64,000 nucleotides of DNA. Origin: Stenogyne calaminthoides. Its lineage: Eukaryota; Streptophyta; Magnoliopsida; Lamiales; Lamiaceae. The notes under the pieces are model-generated. The model was not told the origin of the DNA, ran no database searches, and saw only the letters and a list, made by a program, of their open reading frames with translations. A program made the position numbers and the translations under genes. Location of the stretch: positions 12,698,418 through 12,762,417 of the forward strand of contig JBBCBC010000026.1 of NCBI GenBank assembly GCA_037126765.1, given 5' to 3'. Position 1 is the stretch's first letter. Each line of letters starts with the position of its first letter. Shown piece after piece: positions 1 to 12,130 of this stretch.

Positions 1-1620
1 CCAGTCTTTCCCTCTGAATTCAGCAATATCAAGCATCTCAAGAAGAGTCTGATTGAGGATGAACACAGTTGTCCTTAATCTGAAGAAAACGTCTTGCAGA
101 TCAGGGTATGAAATTGAGCTTCGGTAAATTGTCAAGAATGAACCGTTCCCCCTTGCTCCTCCACTTTCGCCTTCTTCACCTCGCCCTTCTTCCATCTCGG
201 GCTCTCACGGTTCGGTTGAAACCTGGCGAGGATCAAAAGTAGATCACTTTCGGAGCTCATCAAGAATATTTTGCTCCCGAGTCTCGTGACCTCTGAAGGT
301 TGTCTGTCAGTCCTCGGTTTGTCCCGAGTGGGTTACGAGGCTGGTGGCGTATCCTCGAGTTGACTCTGAGTTGGCTCTTCTATTTGTCTGGCAAACACTT
401 CTTTGGTAGGAATCTCACGAGGCTGAGTTCCTTTGAAAATTTCTGAGAAATTTTATGCGAACTTAGAGATGTCTCAAGCACCTCAGAGAAGACCTGTTCC
501 TCAGTCTGGTCTTGTGCCTTAGAGATAACCTGAGCCAAAACTTGCAATGGCGAACTCTGAGCGGTTTGGCCCTCAGGTTGAATCTCCTCAGAATCACTGC
601 CATCTTCATCGGTGAGAACCACCAATCTTCTGCGCTTTGGGGCAAGGTTCTTACCTTCATTATTTTTGCACCTGCTCCATCTTTGCCTCCAACAAAACCT
701 TCCCCCGTTTGTTGGGTCTCTTTCTCGGCGGCCATGAACCGGGTGATTCTACCTTCTTTTCTCTCTTCCCCGATGGCACAACTTCTTTGCGAAAGAATGG
801 GCTTAAAGAGAATTTTGGACTTAGGAAATGAGGTCGAATTGGCGAAGATATCCTCCTCCTCTCTGCACATCTCCAAAATATAAGCAATTTTTGTGGCATG
901 GTGGATCTTGCCTTTTATTGAGATCGCCCCGTCAACCTTCTTCAAAACTTTGGTCTGCTCACTCACCGTCTGAATCAAAAATTTCAGCCAGTTGAAGTCG
1001 GTGGTGGGTGAGGCCTCGATTGCCACCATCAATCTGAGCTTCGGGGTACTGATCTGCTCAAAACTCCCCGCAAGACTCATGATGCTCTTGCTCACAATAT
1101 CCATCAACACACGATATTGTGTCTTTAAGTGCCTTTTATGCAATGTCGCCTCAAATTTAACAGGATTCTCAGCAATCCTATCTAAGTACTCCTGCTCTCT
1201 ACCCGACATATACATCGCAGGATCCTCTCCTCTATCACAGAGCTCAAAAACATCATTGATTTTTTCGAAACTATATACAAATCCCTCTCAAAATCGATGT
1301 ATTTGAACGACTTGCTCTAAATGTGATACTGATAATCTTAGAATGCATCTGATCCTCTTCATCTATCTTCAAGTTATAGATGAATTCGATTACCTCTTTT
1401 CGCAAACTCACAGTGCAGTTCAACTTATGACTAGATGGGTGAGTTTAGCTTGATCCAATCATATCAGAGCCTCCTCTTCTGGCTTTGAGTTGGTTGTGCT
1501 TTCGAGTGAGACAACGAACTCGTACCAAGGCTTGTTGGTTTTGGCTAATCTCTCGAACAAGGTTGGAGTTATTTTAGAGATTGATTGAAGAAATGAAGCT
1601 TTAGGGTTTGGGAATTTCTG
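1..1620 (-). pseudogene. X1 accessory ORF after pol (partial)
   Basis: This is the extra ORF of X1. Its longest open stretch is 463-1215, and the rest continues left beyond the window in a shifted frame. Part of it resembles the extra ORFs of Y (14196-14717) and W (36670-37428). All three share a block around 'RVLMDIVSKSIMSLAGSF' (here), 'RLLFDILSRTIMGISFSP' (Y) and 'QLLFEIVSKVILCITHSL' (W), followed by a segment containing F-N/D-W and a Lys-rich tail. Residues upstream of 1215 still match W ('EFIYNLKIDEE' here, 'EFLYNLEMDGE' there) but in other frames, so the start is broken. No membrane segment or signal peptide is evident. Such ORFs are called env-like in Sireviruses; I see no evidence of envelope function. 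Confidence 0.6.
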
Positions 1621-1689
1621 GGCAAAGGGAATTTTTTAATTGCAGAGGATTTGGGAACGAAGGGTTTGATAAAATTTTGGCTTGAATGG

Positions 1690-1870
1690 CTTATTGGGGC
1701 ATAAATAGCTTCGAGATCGTGGGGAATCGCGTTGGTTAGGTGAAAAACAACGGTTGAGATTAATCTCCGATTAATCGAATTATCTGAACCGACGATCTCC
1801 TAAAAAGTAAGCCGCCAAAACATCCCCATTGGTCATTAATGTAGCAGAGCATTAAATGACCGTTGACCTT
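1690..1870 (-). promoter_or_regulatory. Candidate internal promoter for the X1 accessory ORF
   Basis: On the minus strand a TATA-like CTATTTATG lies at about 1700, upstream of the accessory ORF. About 60-80 bases further upstream is a TTAATCTCAACCGTTG box. Similar boxes (TTAATCT followed by CGTT) precede the TATA-like boxes of Y and W. I do not see a clear leader intron here, unlike Y and W. Confidence 0.35.
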
Positions 1871-2155
1871 CTTCGGAATTTAAAACGATCCCACCCAAAA
1901 ACATTCCTCAGGTGTTTTGTATTTATTGCGAATGATTACTGATTTTTACTTGAGCAATAAATGAGTCGCATGAATCATTACTTCTTCAGACTAATTTCTC
2001 TATATCGGTCTTTTCGATCTTGACCTTGATAAAATGTCGATTATATCTCGAAATCTTGAATGGGTTCGATTGTCTTCTTGAAAACGACCTTGATAAATCT
2101 GAGTTTCTGAGACTCGATTCGATATTTCCATTTTATCTGAGCTTCTCCGGTAGAA
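1871..2155 (-). other. Spacer between X1 pol and accessory ORF
   Basis: AT-rich, no convincing ORF on the element strand. It separates the end of RNase H from the candidate accessory promoter. Confidence 0.5.
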
Positions 2156-4160
2156 TTACGAAAAAACTTCATGCATCCGAAAATCTTCAATTTTTGATTT
2201 TACTCTATACACCGGTTCTAGCATCCCTAATTCAACCGAAAAGTTCTTGAAATCTTGATTCACCAAAGGTTTAGTCAAGATATCGGCTCTCTGCTTATCG
2301 GTATGAATTTTCTCCATCCTTATGCCCTTCTTCCGACATGATCTCGATGAAGTGATGTCGATATCCACATGCTTGCATCTTTGTGCAATACGGGATTTTG
2401 TGAAATAGCAATGGCACTATTATTGTCACAAAATATTGGTACTTCATTGGCTACAACTTTATAATCCCTTAATTGTTGTGCCGAGCGAAAGAATCTCGAA
2501 AGCACAGCTTCTTCCTGCAGACCATGTATTCAACCCCCATAGTACTTGTTGCTCTTGAGGTCTGTTTTTTCGAAAACCAAGATATCGACTTACTTCCTAG
2601 AAATTGACAAGTTCTGAAGTGGACTTCACACACTGCAACCTCCATAATCACATCCCGAGTAACCCGGTTAATTCAAGGTTATCATCACCGGATACCATAA
2701 TCCTCTATTCATTGTGCCTTTAAGATACTTGAATCTTTTTGGCGACCTCCATGTGACTAGCCTTAAGATTAGCTTGGTATCATGCACATATCCCAACAAA
2801 GAAATGTTATATCCGGCCTACTTGTTGTAAAGATAGAGCAATGATCCAATGATTCCTCTATAATCGGTATGAACTTCTTGATTTGCCTTCGAAATCGATC
2901 CATCTTGTAGTTAGTATTCATGGGAATCCTAATCGCATTGCAATCTGTACACCATATTTGGCAATCGGATCTCGGTGTACTTTGCACGGTTGATGAATAT
3001 TCCTTCCTTTGATTGTTTCACTTGAAGACCTAGAAAGAAATTCATCTCTCCCATCATTGACATCTCAAACTTGCCTTTCATCGATCTTTGAAAACTTTTC
3101 ACCACGGTGATGGTTTGGAGATCCAAAATGATGTCATCAACATATATCTGAACTAGTAAGATATCTTCCCCATCCTCTATCCCAATGAGTTCTATCAACA
3201 TTCCTTTGACAAAACCATGGTCGATGAAACCGAGAAAGAGTATCATACCATGCTCTGGGTGCTTTGCTTAAGACCATACAAAAGCTTTTCCGAGCACAGA
3301 AAACTTGGTCATTCTGTTTGAAACCGGGAGGTTGTTCCACATAAACCTCTTCTTTAAGCACACCGCTTAAAATGCACTTTTCACATCCATTTGATAGATA
3401 TGAACTTCATGTGGGCAACATATGCAAGAAACAATCTGATGGCTTCTAGTCTTGCAACTGGTGCAAAGGTTTCATCATAATCCAAGCCTTCTTCTTGGGA
3501 ATAACCTTGTGCAACTAGCCTTGCCTTGTTTCTTACAATGTTGTTGTTTTCATCTCTTTTATTCTTGAAAACCCACTTGGTTCCAATGACATTGTGCCTT
3601 TCAGGTCTATCTACTAGCTCCCATACTTCATTCCTTGAGAATCGATTCAGCTCATCTTGCATAGCAGTATTCCAATGAGAATCTTGTAGAGCTTCACCAA
3701 TCTCAGTAGGTTCTTTCTCTGATAGGAAGCAGCAGAATAGTGCACTTTCACCATGGAATCTTCTTGTTTTAACACCTTCAGTTAGATCACCCACAATCTG
3801 ACTTGTAGGATGACTATCTAACCATTTCCTTCTTGATGTTCCCCCTTCAATAGTATCCTCAACATTTGAAATGTTAGGTTCGATTAAAATCAAGATACTT
3901 CGGGGAACAACGAAAAAAGAAAGGGAATCATCTTCCTCGGGGAAAATTCTATTCGAAACATTGTCGAGAGACATTTGTTCCCCTTTGGTTGATAGATTCG
4001 AAATTTGCCTCACCGTGACCACATCTTCATTGGCATCACATACCGAGTCCAACCGGTGTCTGCTCGGATTGGTCACCTTTGGAGTGTTGGTTTTCTGAGT
4101 CTCACCATCCCGAGTTCCATCCTCGAACTTTTTTATCTGAGTCCGAGTCACTCCAATCAT
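2156..4160 (-). pseudogene. pol: X1 pol: reverse transcriptase and RNase H
   Basis: This is the polymerase half of pol. The first part (3381-4160) holds the RT N-terminal block with 'EVWELVDRP' and 'GTKWVFKNKRDE', then 'KARLVAQGYSQEEGLDYDETFAPVARLE'-type sequence typical of copia RT. The catalytic YVDDI lies near 3130-3145, followed by 'FEMSMMGEMNFFLGLQ'. RNase H is recognised from 'PIFCDNNSAIAISQNPVLH' (2380-2460) and 'EKIHTDKQRADILTKPL' (2250-2330). At least four frame changes separate these pieces, so no continuous protein can be made. Ends are set by the last recognisable residues. Confidence 0.85.
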
Positions 4161-5192
4161 AGATAGTGACCGACTTCTTCTTTTCGAGTTCGATGGATGA
4201 TTTATCTTTTCTGCTTCGGGCTTAATCTGGTGATCCTCTTAGTCGGTTCATCTCATCATGTTCCTATTTTTTTACGAACACAAACAGATTCATCAAAAAA
4301 ACAACATGAGGTGTTTCCTCCACAATAAGAGTCCTCTGGTTGTAAACTCGAAAGCTTTTATGACTTGAATATCCTAAGAATATTCCTTCATCGACTTTAC
4401 TATCAAATGTTTTCAACCGATCTTTACCATTATTGTGTATGAAACACTTGCAACCAAACACACGAAAAGAAAGAAACAAGAGGCTTCCTTTCATTCCAAA
4501 AGCTCATAGGGTGTTTTGCCTTAACTCTTGGTCAAGATGGATCTGTTACGAGAGTAGTAGCGTCAAAGTGTTGATGACTTGACCCAAAATCTTTTAGGAA
4601 TATCGACTTCACTATCATTGTCCTTGCGAACTTCTTTCGAGTCATGTTCCTTCTTTTCAAAGAACACCATTTTGTTGAAGGGTCCTTGCAAACCGATGTT
4701 TCATGTGAAATTCCATTCTCTCGCACAATAATCGATATGATATGATTTATAAATTCAGTTCCTTTGTCGATTTTTTTTTTGACCACACTCGATTTTTCTC
4801 AATCTTGAGCCTTTTCAATGAATTCTGGCGAACTTTATCTCGAAGTCTCTTTCTTCTTGAGTAAGAATATGACCCAAGTATATCTTGAGTAGTCATCAAC
4901 TACTACCAATGTGTAGTTCACGCCATTAGTGCTTCTTTGGTGTTATAGGACCAAAAAGATCCATATCAAAGAATCGAAATATTCTTTCAAAGAGAAACCT
5001 CAACGTTGCTTTTAAATGATGCTCTTATTTGTTTTCCTTTTCGCACGATCACAAATATGTTCCTTACTGAACACTTCATTAGGCAACCCTCTCACAAGAG
5101 CTAATCTTGCAAGCTTGTTCGGGGTTTTGAAATTTAGGTGATTCATTCTTTTATGCCATAACCAACTGGTATCTCATTGGAACTTTTAGCAA
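4161..5192 (-). pseudogene. pol: X1 pol: integrase, heavily broken
   Basis: Fragments in several frames match copia integrase: a GAG-pre-integrase piece with 'LALVRGLPNEVFS' near 5060-5110, 'MDLFGPI' around 4945-4970 (first catalytic Asp region), and 'GTEFINHI' then 'ENGISHETS' near 4690-4770 (second catalytic region). The usual PQQNGV...E segment is degraded. Many stops separate the parts, making this the most damaged stretch of X1. Confidence 0.7.
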
Positions 5193-5639
5193 CTAAACAT
5201 GTATCTTTAGGAGTTGAACTCCAATCGACCAAGAAGACACACATTCCCTTTTTGTACGGTCGATAATACTTTTTCGTGATGTATCATCTTTCACAAAACA
5301 TAAGTTCTTAGAGAACTCAACATTAAAACCCTTATCACAGAATTGGCTAATTGAAAGCAAGTTATGCTTCAATCCAAATACATATGAAACACCATGGATA
5401 TGAACTGAGTCGATTTCCAAAGTTCCATATCCTTCAGTCTGTCCCTTGGAGTTATCTCCAAAAGTGATATGTGGGCCTCTTTGTTCAACATAGTCATTGA
5501 GTATCTTCTTGTATCCTGTCATATGTCTTGAACATCCACTGTCAAGATACCATATATCAAGAGCTTTTTCATCTCTGCTCATCAGTGCCATGTGATCTTT
5601 AGTCAGTTCAGTGCCCTTGTTTTCCTCCTGAAAAACAGA
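5193..5639 (-). pseudogene. pol: X1 pol: aspartic protease
   Basis: The retropepsin active site appears as WYLDSGCSRHMTG (Asp at about 5543), followed by 'HITFGDNSKGQTEGYGTL' and 'LKHNLLSISQFCD', the normal copia protease and pre-integrase context. Related Sirevirus proteases have this DSGCSRHMTG form rather than DTG. It is open from 5591 to 5193. A TGA at 5640-5642 separates it from the linker that precedes it in the same frame. Its role would be cleavage of the Gag-Pol polyprotein inside the particle. Confidence 0.85.
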
Positions 5640-6690
5640 TCAATTCTTAGGTACCCAGTTTTTGTAGGGTCCTACAAGGTTAGATGTACCTTTCGGAATC
5701 CAAATCTGCCTAACAACTCTAATCACTTTAGAGTGGCTAATTTGTCTTCCATAAACATCAACATACACATCTACTACTCTGGGTGCCTTAGCAGTTTTCT
5801 GTGTATGTGTTCTTGCTTTAGCATGAACATGGGCTTTTGAATTCTTCTTTGGTTCAGGCCTTTTGTTTAGATGCTTAGGCTTTTGTGCAGCCGGTCTAAA
5901 ATTTTGTTGACTCGGGTTCAGGTAACCTTTACCCTTAGGCAAGTGGGGTTCGAGTTTACTGTCTTGAAATCTGGGTCTTCGAAGATCTTGAGGACTTGGT
6001 CTCTTGATTGAGAATGTCTCTGTTGAGTGTTTCTCATCGAGGATTCCTCGATGGTTCGATGTGGAGCCTTTCGGGTTTGCCTTCTTAGCCCGAGGCTTTG
6101 AAGTACTTGCTGAAACTTTCAATCGACTTGCTTTCGGGTTTTCTAGCCTTCACCTGAGGTTTGGGATTTCTAACCTGATCATTCAGTTTTACTGAGACCA
6201 TAGGTCCTTTTCCCTTGTCTACAACCTTGGGCATTACTTCAGTCTGAAGTGTAGGTGCCACTGGTTTTACAAAGATTGTCTTCTTGCTACTTGATGCGAC
6301 ATTTAGATGACCTTGTGAGGTTCCCCCAGGAATGTATCCCAATCCGGTTTTTTATAGTCACACAGATCTCTGGTAACTCTGAATTTCATCTATTACATTA
6401 GATGCATTATTCAATAGAGTTAACTTCTTTTTACACTATCCTCACGATTCTGTAGAGTTTCATGCTTCTCGAGAGGTCATTGAACTTAGTCTGATTAGTT
6501 TGAATCTCTTGATTGGATTTCTCTAGCTTTTCGGTTAGGGTCGTTATCGAACTTCTCTTTCTCGAGAGTTGTACTTTCGAACATCCATTCATCGGTAGCT
6601 CCCATTAATTGAGAATTGATTTCAAAGATTGCTAGAGTCTTTCCATTTTAGATTTTCAGCTTTCGGTTCCTTATTCTGCTCTTGAGTTCT
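5640..6690 (-). pseudogene. X1 gag-to-protease linker, Lys/Pro rich
   Basis: Two overlapping stretches (6085-6342 and 5640-6122) encode a basic Lys/Pro/Ser-rich segment with no recognised domain, ending in 'GPYKNWVPKN' just before the protease. Such low-complexity linkers between the zinc knuckle and protease occur in Sirevirus polyproteins. A frameshift lies near 6100. The stretch 6343-6690 has no long frame. Confidence 0.55.
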
Positions 6691-8035
6691 ATTTAGCAGT
6701 CCTTGCAAAATAGCATAGTCCTTCATCGATTCTCAAAAGAATCCATCGGTCAAAATAGATTTTTTCGATGGAACTTGAAAACTCTTGTGCTAGTGTAGGA
6801 GCAACAACGAGAAAAGAAGAGTTTACCTCCTTAATGGCCATCGGACAAATGTCATCACTTTCCTTTGTCAAAGAATATCTCATCTGAAGAGCTAGATCCC
6901 TCCTCAGAATGTTCTTCTTCTGCAACCATGGCCTTGTTGCTAGAGAACTTCTTGTCTCTTTTAACTTGCCTTTCTCTTCTCTCCTTAGCACTCAAATCTA
7001 GACAATCATACTGGAAGTGACCTTTCTTCTGGCAATTATAGCATCTGTTGGTATCATCATCCTGATCACTTTCTTCCTTGGTCTTGGAGTCCTTCTTTCT
7101 GGATGAAGATCCTTCAGCTTTCAGGTCCTTCTTCTTCTCAGTTGATCTGTCCTCAGGTTTCTTCTGGTACCTGTGGTTCTGTAATAATAGCTTTTGTATT
7201 TTCCAAATCTACTATTAAGTCTGTCAAACCTCCTTGCCATCGGTCTTAGCTTTTCCTCAAGCTCATCCCGATTTTTTTCATGGGGGTTCTCGAACTCTCT
7301 AGTTTTACAGGTTTTATCTTTGGCTTTTAAAGCCACATTCTTACTAGATGATGAATCATCTTTGTTGTCAGCCTTTTTGGATTTCTTATCAATTACAAAT
7401 TCATAGGCCTTCAGCTTAGAGAAGACTTGTTGGTATGGCATTGAAATAATGTTCTTGGTGTTTTCAATCACCACTGCATGAATATCCCATTTCTTAGAAA
7501 GACCTCTAAGAATTTTCAATGCAACTTCTCTTTGTGGATATTTCTTTCCAAGTGCATTTAGATCATTCATGATGCTAGTGAATCTGACTTCCAATTTGTC
7601 TATTGATTCACCATCATCCATTTCAAAACTATCAAACTTTCCAATTGCCACTGAAAGTTTGTTTTCTTTTATATGATATGTGCCTTGGCACATTACAGCT
7701 AGTGTATCCCAAATCTCTTAAGCAGTATTACAGTGAGAGATCATTCCTATCACACCATCATCAATTGTACTGTATAGTGTGTCTTTTGCAATGTAGTCTA
7801 GATTGACTAACTTTCTCTCCTCAGGAGTCAGTTGGTCATCAGACTTAGGAAATTCTGCTCTAGGATCAATTCTCTCATCTTTTGTTCCTCTGGGATTCAC
7901 CACAATAAATTGGAATGGTCCTTGAGTGACCACTCTCCACATACGCTCATGTTTGGAATACAGATGAGCCTGCATTCTCAGTCTCCATAGATCATAGTTC
8001 TCCACTGAGAACATGGGAAGTTTTTTAGAAGACAT
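6691..8035 (-). pseudogene. gag: X1 gag (UBN2-type) with zinc knuckle
   Basis: It starts at ATG 8035 with 'FSVENYDLWRLRMQAHL', the usual N-terminal copia Gag motif. A single in-frame TAA at 7718-7720 interrupts the reading, which resumes with 'EIWDTLAVMCQGTYH'. The UBN2 core follows ('LGKKYPQREVALKILRGLSKKWD'). A frameshift near 7180 leads to a CCHC zinc knuckle, CYNCQKKGHFQYDC, at about 7012-7053, with all four metal ligands present. Gag would form the cytoplasmic particle and bind element RNA. The start is supported by its position 130 bases inside the 5' LTR boundary. Confidence 0.85.
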
Positions 8036-8142
8036 TTTATCTGATCCTTTTTAAAAGAAAAATTCAGCAAATAAGATCAGTTCAGATAGACCACAAGTAT
8101 TTTTGAAAATAAAACTTTGGTCAACACGGCAGGTGGTCAAGT

Positions 8143-8165
8143 TGAACCACTGCTCTTATACAACT
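8143..8165 (-). promoter_or_regulatory. X1 primer-binding site (degenerate)
   Basis: Directly next to the LTR, the minus strand reads AGTTGTATAAGAGCAGTGG. It lines up with the usual plant initiator-tRNA-Met site TGGTATCAGAGC but with several mismatches. Confidence 0.6.
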
Positions 8166-8762
8166 TGTTGGTCCCGGTGCAAACGAGTCTTACACGTATA
8201 TGGGGGGGGAAATACACGTGTTCAGTGTTTTTAAAACTTTTTCTTACTGAGGTCAGCTTGGGTCAGATAATCTTGAAGATTAGGTTCTGAGAAGCACAGA
8301 TCGCTCTGAGTCAAAGTCTCTTCGAACAGTGATCCCGGAAATTGCTTTCGATACCTCGAGATAATCCCAACCGAGTCCTCGAGTGTCAGAGATCCCGAGT
8401 TGCTTGGATCGGATAACTAACTTCTTGAATCCTTAGAAGAGAGTTCGGTTTGGGTAACTATCTCTGTTCTAGCTACTCGATCGTTCGAATGGTTGGCCCT
8501 TTAGTTTATACTCGTTTTAAGCTTTCTTTGAAAACCTTCCCTTTATGAAATAATGATTAGGCTGTGATTCAATTATGCAACTTCAATTGGATTGATTCCA
8601 ACCCAATATCGATGAAAAAGTATGCTTTCAAAATCAAGTCAATGCAATGATTAAGCACGATATAAGGAAAGCAATAAACAACACAAAGAATTATAGTGGT
8701 TTAGAGACTCAAGCTCCTACATCCACCCTCTCTCGATCCTCGAGAGAAATTCACTAATCACT

Positions 8763-8985
8763 TACGAGCTTTACGACTACCTCGCGTGTTTACTTACTCA
8801 ACTTCGTACCGAGTTTTTACGACTACTCCACGTAGTTTACTTACTCAACCCGACCTTGAGCTTTTCGACTACCTCCGTAGTTTACTTACTCAAACACAAA
8901 CAAGCTTTTCGGACTACCCCCACAGCTTTACTAACTTCTCCTCTAGAGTTTTTACGACTACTCAAATAGTTTACTAACTCTTTAC
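8763..8985. repeat. Tandem repeat inside X-family LTR
   Basis: About four to five imperfect units of roughly 45-55 bp, each with 'GACTACCTC.GTAGTTTACTTACTCAA'. The same array occurs in the X0 LTR at 25401-25600, so it is a family feature. Confidence 0.75.
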
Positions 8986-9799
8986 AACTCTTCTCACCAA
9001 CAAACACACTCCAACTACCTTCTCAAGGGTTTGGGGTTTCTCGGTTGGTTTCCAACTAGGATGAGATATCCTTTACAATGAAGCACAATGCAAAGGGTTA
9101 GGATATCTCGACTAAGCTTTGGATAAATCTTATCAAGCTAGGCTTAGTTTAGTGAGCTCTCTTCAATATAGAAGCACTTGGGAAATTCTAAGTTTTTCGA
9201 GTGCTTTAACTTTTGCAAGAATAAGTTTGAGCTCTTGAGTTGCGTATAAATTTCCCGTAACCTTACAATGTAGAGGGTCACCAGTATTTATAGGCATACA
9301 CCAAGGTCACTCTTGAAAACTATCCGTTGGAGAGATAGCTTCGTGAGTTTCCTCTTATGGTGTGTGAGAAACGACTATATTTAGGGTTTGAAACTCCCTA
9401 ACACGTTTTAGGCAATAGCCTTTCATGTAGCCGGTCTTCACTTTTTGCAGTCTGGAACTTTTGTACATCTGACATCTTTTTTTCGGCGACACATCCTTTG
9501 TCGATGTCGGTATAATGCGATGTCGTCTTCCTCTTTTTGACTTTTGTCTCCAGTTAAAGGTAGTCACCTTCAACGGCTCTTTTGGTTACAAACTCTGAGT
9601 TTGATATAACCTTAACAACACTTCTGACTTAGTTCCTTTTGTCTGCATTTGAATGTCTTGGCAAATATCAATTTTCTAAGGAATCGCGATCTTCTCAGTA
9701 TTGCATCCTTCAGATAGATATATTCAGTGCCTCGGAACATTCAGGTTCATACTGAGCATTCAGTACCTTACTGAGTCTTCAGTAATTACTGTGCCTTCA

Positions 9800-10040
9800 G
9801 TATTCTTGATCTTCAATCTTGATCTTGATCTTGCGTCTTGAGTCTTCGAGTTTTGAGTCTCTTCGAGACTTGAGTCTTCGAGTCTCTTGGACCGACTTCT
9901 TGAACTTCGTCTTTGAGTCTTGATTCCTCGATGTCGTCTTGAGTCTTAAGTATCTCAGTTTCACACTGAGTCTTTTCGGATACTCGATTTCCCTCTTGAG
10001 TTGAAAATTTCATCTTGAAACTTCGGTTTCTTGAAAACAT
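9800..10040. repeat. TCTTGAG-rich simple repeat in X-family LTR
   Basis: Dense copies of TCTTGAG and CTTGATCTTGATC. The matching X0 stretch is 26405-26720, longer and more irregular. Confidence 0.7.
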
Positions 10041-10231
10041 ACTGAGTTCTTCAGAGTCTTCAGAACCTATCCTGAACTATATCTGCTGACTATACATTTT
10101 GCAGATAACATCCTGAATACTCTAAAACTGAATCCTGGCTTAACTATCAAGATCATTCTGAACATGTCATACTCAGGGGTTTTGGGATCTAATCAAAATC
10201 ATATATCTTTTATTAAATTCATCTCCCAACA

Positions 10232-10356
10232 GAAAGCAAAGAACACAACAATTTATAGTGGTTCAGAGACTCAAGCTCCTACGTCCACTCTCTCTGATCT
10301 CTTCAGAGAAATTCACTAATCACTTCCTTGAGCTTTCTGACTACCTTTGTAGTTTA
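10232..10356 (-). repeat. X0 LTR, left fragment
   Basis: It starts abruptly in the middle of the LTR sequence (equivalent to about 8668 of X1) straight after the end of the X1 LTR and runs to the Y insertion point. It shares 'ATTTATAGTGGTTCAGAGACTC' with X1. The last five bases (10352-10356, GTTTA) are the target duplication of Y. Confidence 0.8.
10352..10356. repeat. Target-site duplication of Y (left)
   Basis: GTTTA immediately left of the Y LTR, identical to 25401-25405 on the right. Confidence 0.9.
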
Positions 10357-11925
10357 TGTAGGTCCCGAACGGGTTTTGTGAGGGCAGAAGTCTAGAGGGG
10401 AGGGGTGAATAGACTTAAAAACTTTTCGTCTGGATCGTGTGATAGCGATTACTTTGATCAGTCTTGAGTGAATCGATTCGGATCGATAACCAACTTCTTG
10501 ATCGCTTGTAAAGCCGGATCGATTCGATAACTATCGGTTTAAGCGATGTGTCGGGAAGCTTAAGTTTTACCCGTGTGAAAAACCAGTTTGTATAAATCAG
10601 ATTCCAAAGTTGGTATTTTAATCAGTTGACAAAATTGTCAAGTCTGATCAGATCAGAAGCTTGGTGCTAACTGATCTTAACTTAGAATATGTATGCGCTT
10701 TAAAGTTGTGCGATGTGAGAACAGTTAATCAAAGCAGTAAAGGCACACAAGATTTATAGTGGTTCGGACAAACCAGTCCTACGTCCACTCTTCCCTATAA
10801 CAAGGGGCACCAACTTAACCAACTTAACCGACTTAACCGACTGGACTTAGTTTTGTGTGTTAGTCCAACACAGTACACCAACAGATGTTTTAAGAGTTCT
10901 CACTCAACCGATCCCAGAAATCAGTACTAGAAACCCTAGACTGAAATCTTGCTAAACAACTTATCCTAACTTGGGGTTTGGGTAAGATTGTTTTAGTTCC
11001 AACTATGAAATCTTTTCTTGTGTATAAGCAGCCTAACAGCTAGATGAAAAGATTTCTATGCTAAGAACTTATGGGATGAACACTATATAGAATAAGCTTC
11101 TTGTTTGTGTTCTTCGTGCGGAAATCTGAGTATTTTTGTTTTGTCAAGCTTTTCGTATAATTTCCGTGTCTTCACTCTGAAGTGTGATCCCATATTTATA
11201 GACCTTGAAATCAAAGAGCCGTTGGAGAGCAATTTGAATTTCAGGCTATTTTTGGTAGACTTGCAGGCTTGATGTGACGTGCTTCAGGAACGGCATGGCC
11301 GAAAGCGTGAATATGTATTTGTAGCCGTTGGAGAGAGCATCATCGAATCCCGCGAGTATCAGCTCCGTTCATACGTGTCTCTTCCTTATTGGATGGAAGA
11401 CTTACTTTGCAGTGTTGTTCTTCCAACTAAGGTTGACATTCTTTCTGTTCAGATCATCGACGTATGATCAAGTGAAACATCAGTTTTCACTTAGTGTGGT
11501 GACTTTGATCGATCGGGACTAATCGATCTACGATAGAGTTTTCGGCGCTGTTGACTTAGCTTCAACCTGGCGGACTCCAGTGATGTAGGTCTTACAGTGC
11601 GATCTTACGGAAGTCATCGATCTTCGAGTATTCTAAGTTTGAACTTCATGACTTGGTGAGTTATCTAACTAGATCGGATCGATCGATCTTCCGTTACGGT
11701 TTTGCGTTACGGCTTCGGGATATCGGTATCTTCTTGAATCTTGGATCGACCTATACATATTGAGTTCCCCCTCAATATGTGACCTATCTATTACATCAGT
11801 TGTTCTATACAATCATTATCAACTGGTCTCCTATAGCGGTAATATAAACATCAGTCAGCTAACAGGTCTGACTGGTCCTATTACATGTGTTTTTGGAACT
11901 TTCATCAAAACTAAATTTCCCAACA
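10357..11925 (-). repeat. Y 3' LTR (1569 bp)
   Basis: TGTAGGTCCC at 10357 to TTTCCCAACA at 11925 in plus orientation. A TATA box (minus TATAAATATGGG) lies at about 11190-11200. It aligns end to end with 23820-25400; mismatches cluster at CAG/CTG positions. Confidence 0.9.
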
Positions 11926-11942
11926 ATTTCCCCCTTTTTGAT
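11926..11942 (-). promoter_or_regulatory. Y polypurine tract
   Basis: On the minus strand CATCAAAAAGGGGGAAAT abuts the 3' LTR. The same tract precedes the W 3' LTR, with one difference, at about 49463-49481. Confidence 0.85.
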
Positions 11943-12130
11943 GAAACCAAAACACCTGAGAAACCAAACAGTTGATAAGTATAGAACAGTTAAAGAGCAT
12001 ATAATCAGAAGACAAAGAGATTTTGTCTTGGGATCAGAAAAATAAACTTTTCATTAGATATGTTGATTACATGTTACATCAGAAAAGTTTGAATTGAAAA
12101 GCAGCTGATCCTCAGACGTCTTCTGATTCT

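Larger units (their letters stand above)
1..10231 (-). mobile_element. X1: Sirevirus-type Ty1/copia retrotransposon, left end outside window
   Basis: Read on the minus strand the order is 5' LTR (8166-10231), primer-binding site, gag, protease, integrase, RT, RNase H and then an additional ORF running off the left edge. Protease before integrase before RT is the copia order. The protease motif WYLDSGCSRHMTG, the RT motif YVDDI and an extra ORF after pol fit the Sirevirus (SIRE/Maximus) lineage. The 3' LTR is not in the window. Pol and gag carry several stops and frameshifts, so the copy looks non-autonomous, although part of that damage may be assembly error. The base after the LTR end (10232) continues inside another LTR of the same family, so X1 appears to have inserted into a relative. 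Confidence 0.85.
8166..10231 (-). repeat. X1 5' LTR (2066 bp)
   Basis: It begins TGTTGG at 8166 and ends CCCAACA at 10231 as read on the plus strand. A TATA box (minus CCTATAAATACTGG, plus 9281-9295) marks the promoter. Inside are a tandem array of about 50 bp units (8763-8985) and a TCTTGAG-rich tract (9800-9960). A motif shared with Y and W LTRs, containing 'TTATAGTGGTT' and 'CCACCCTCTCT' in plus orientation, lies at 8685-8735. The X0 LTR is the same family and aligns from about 8668 to the end. Confidence 0.85.
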
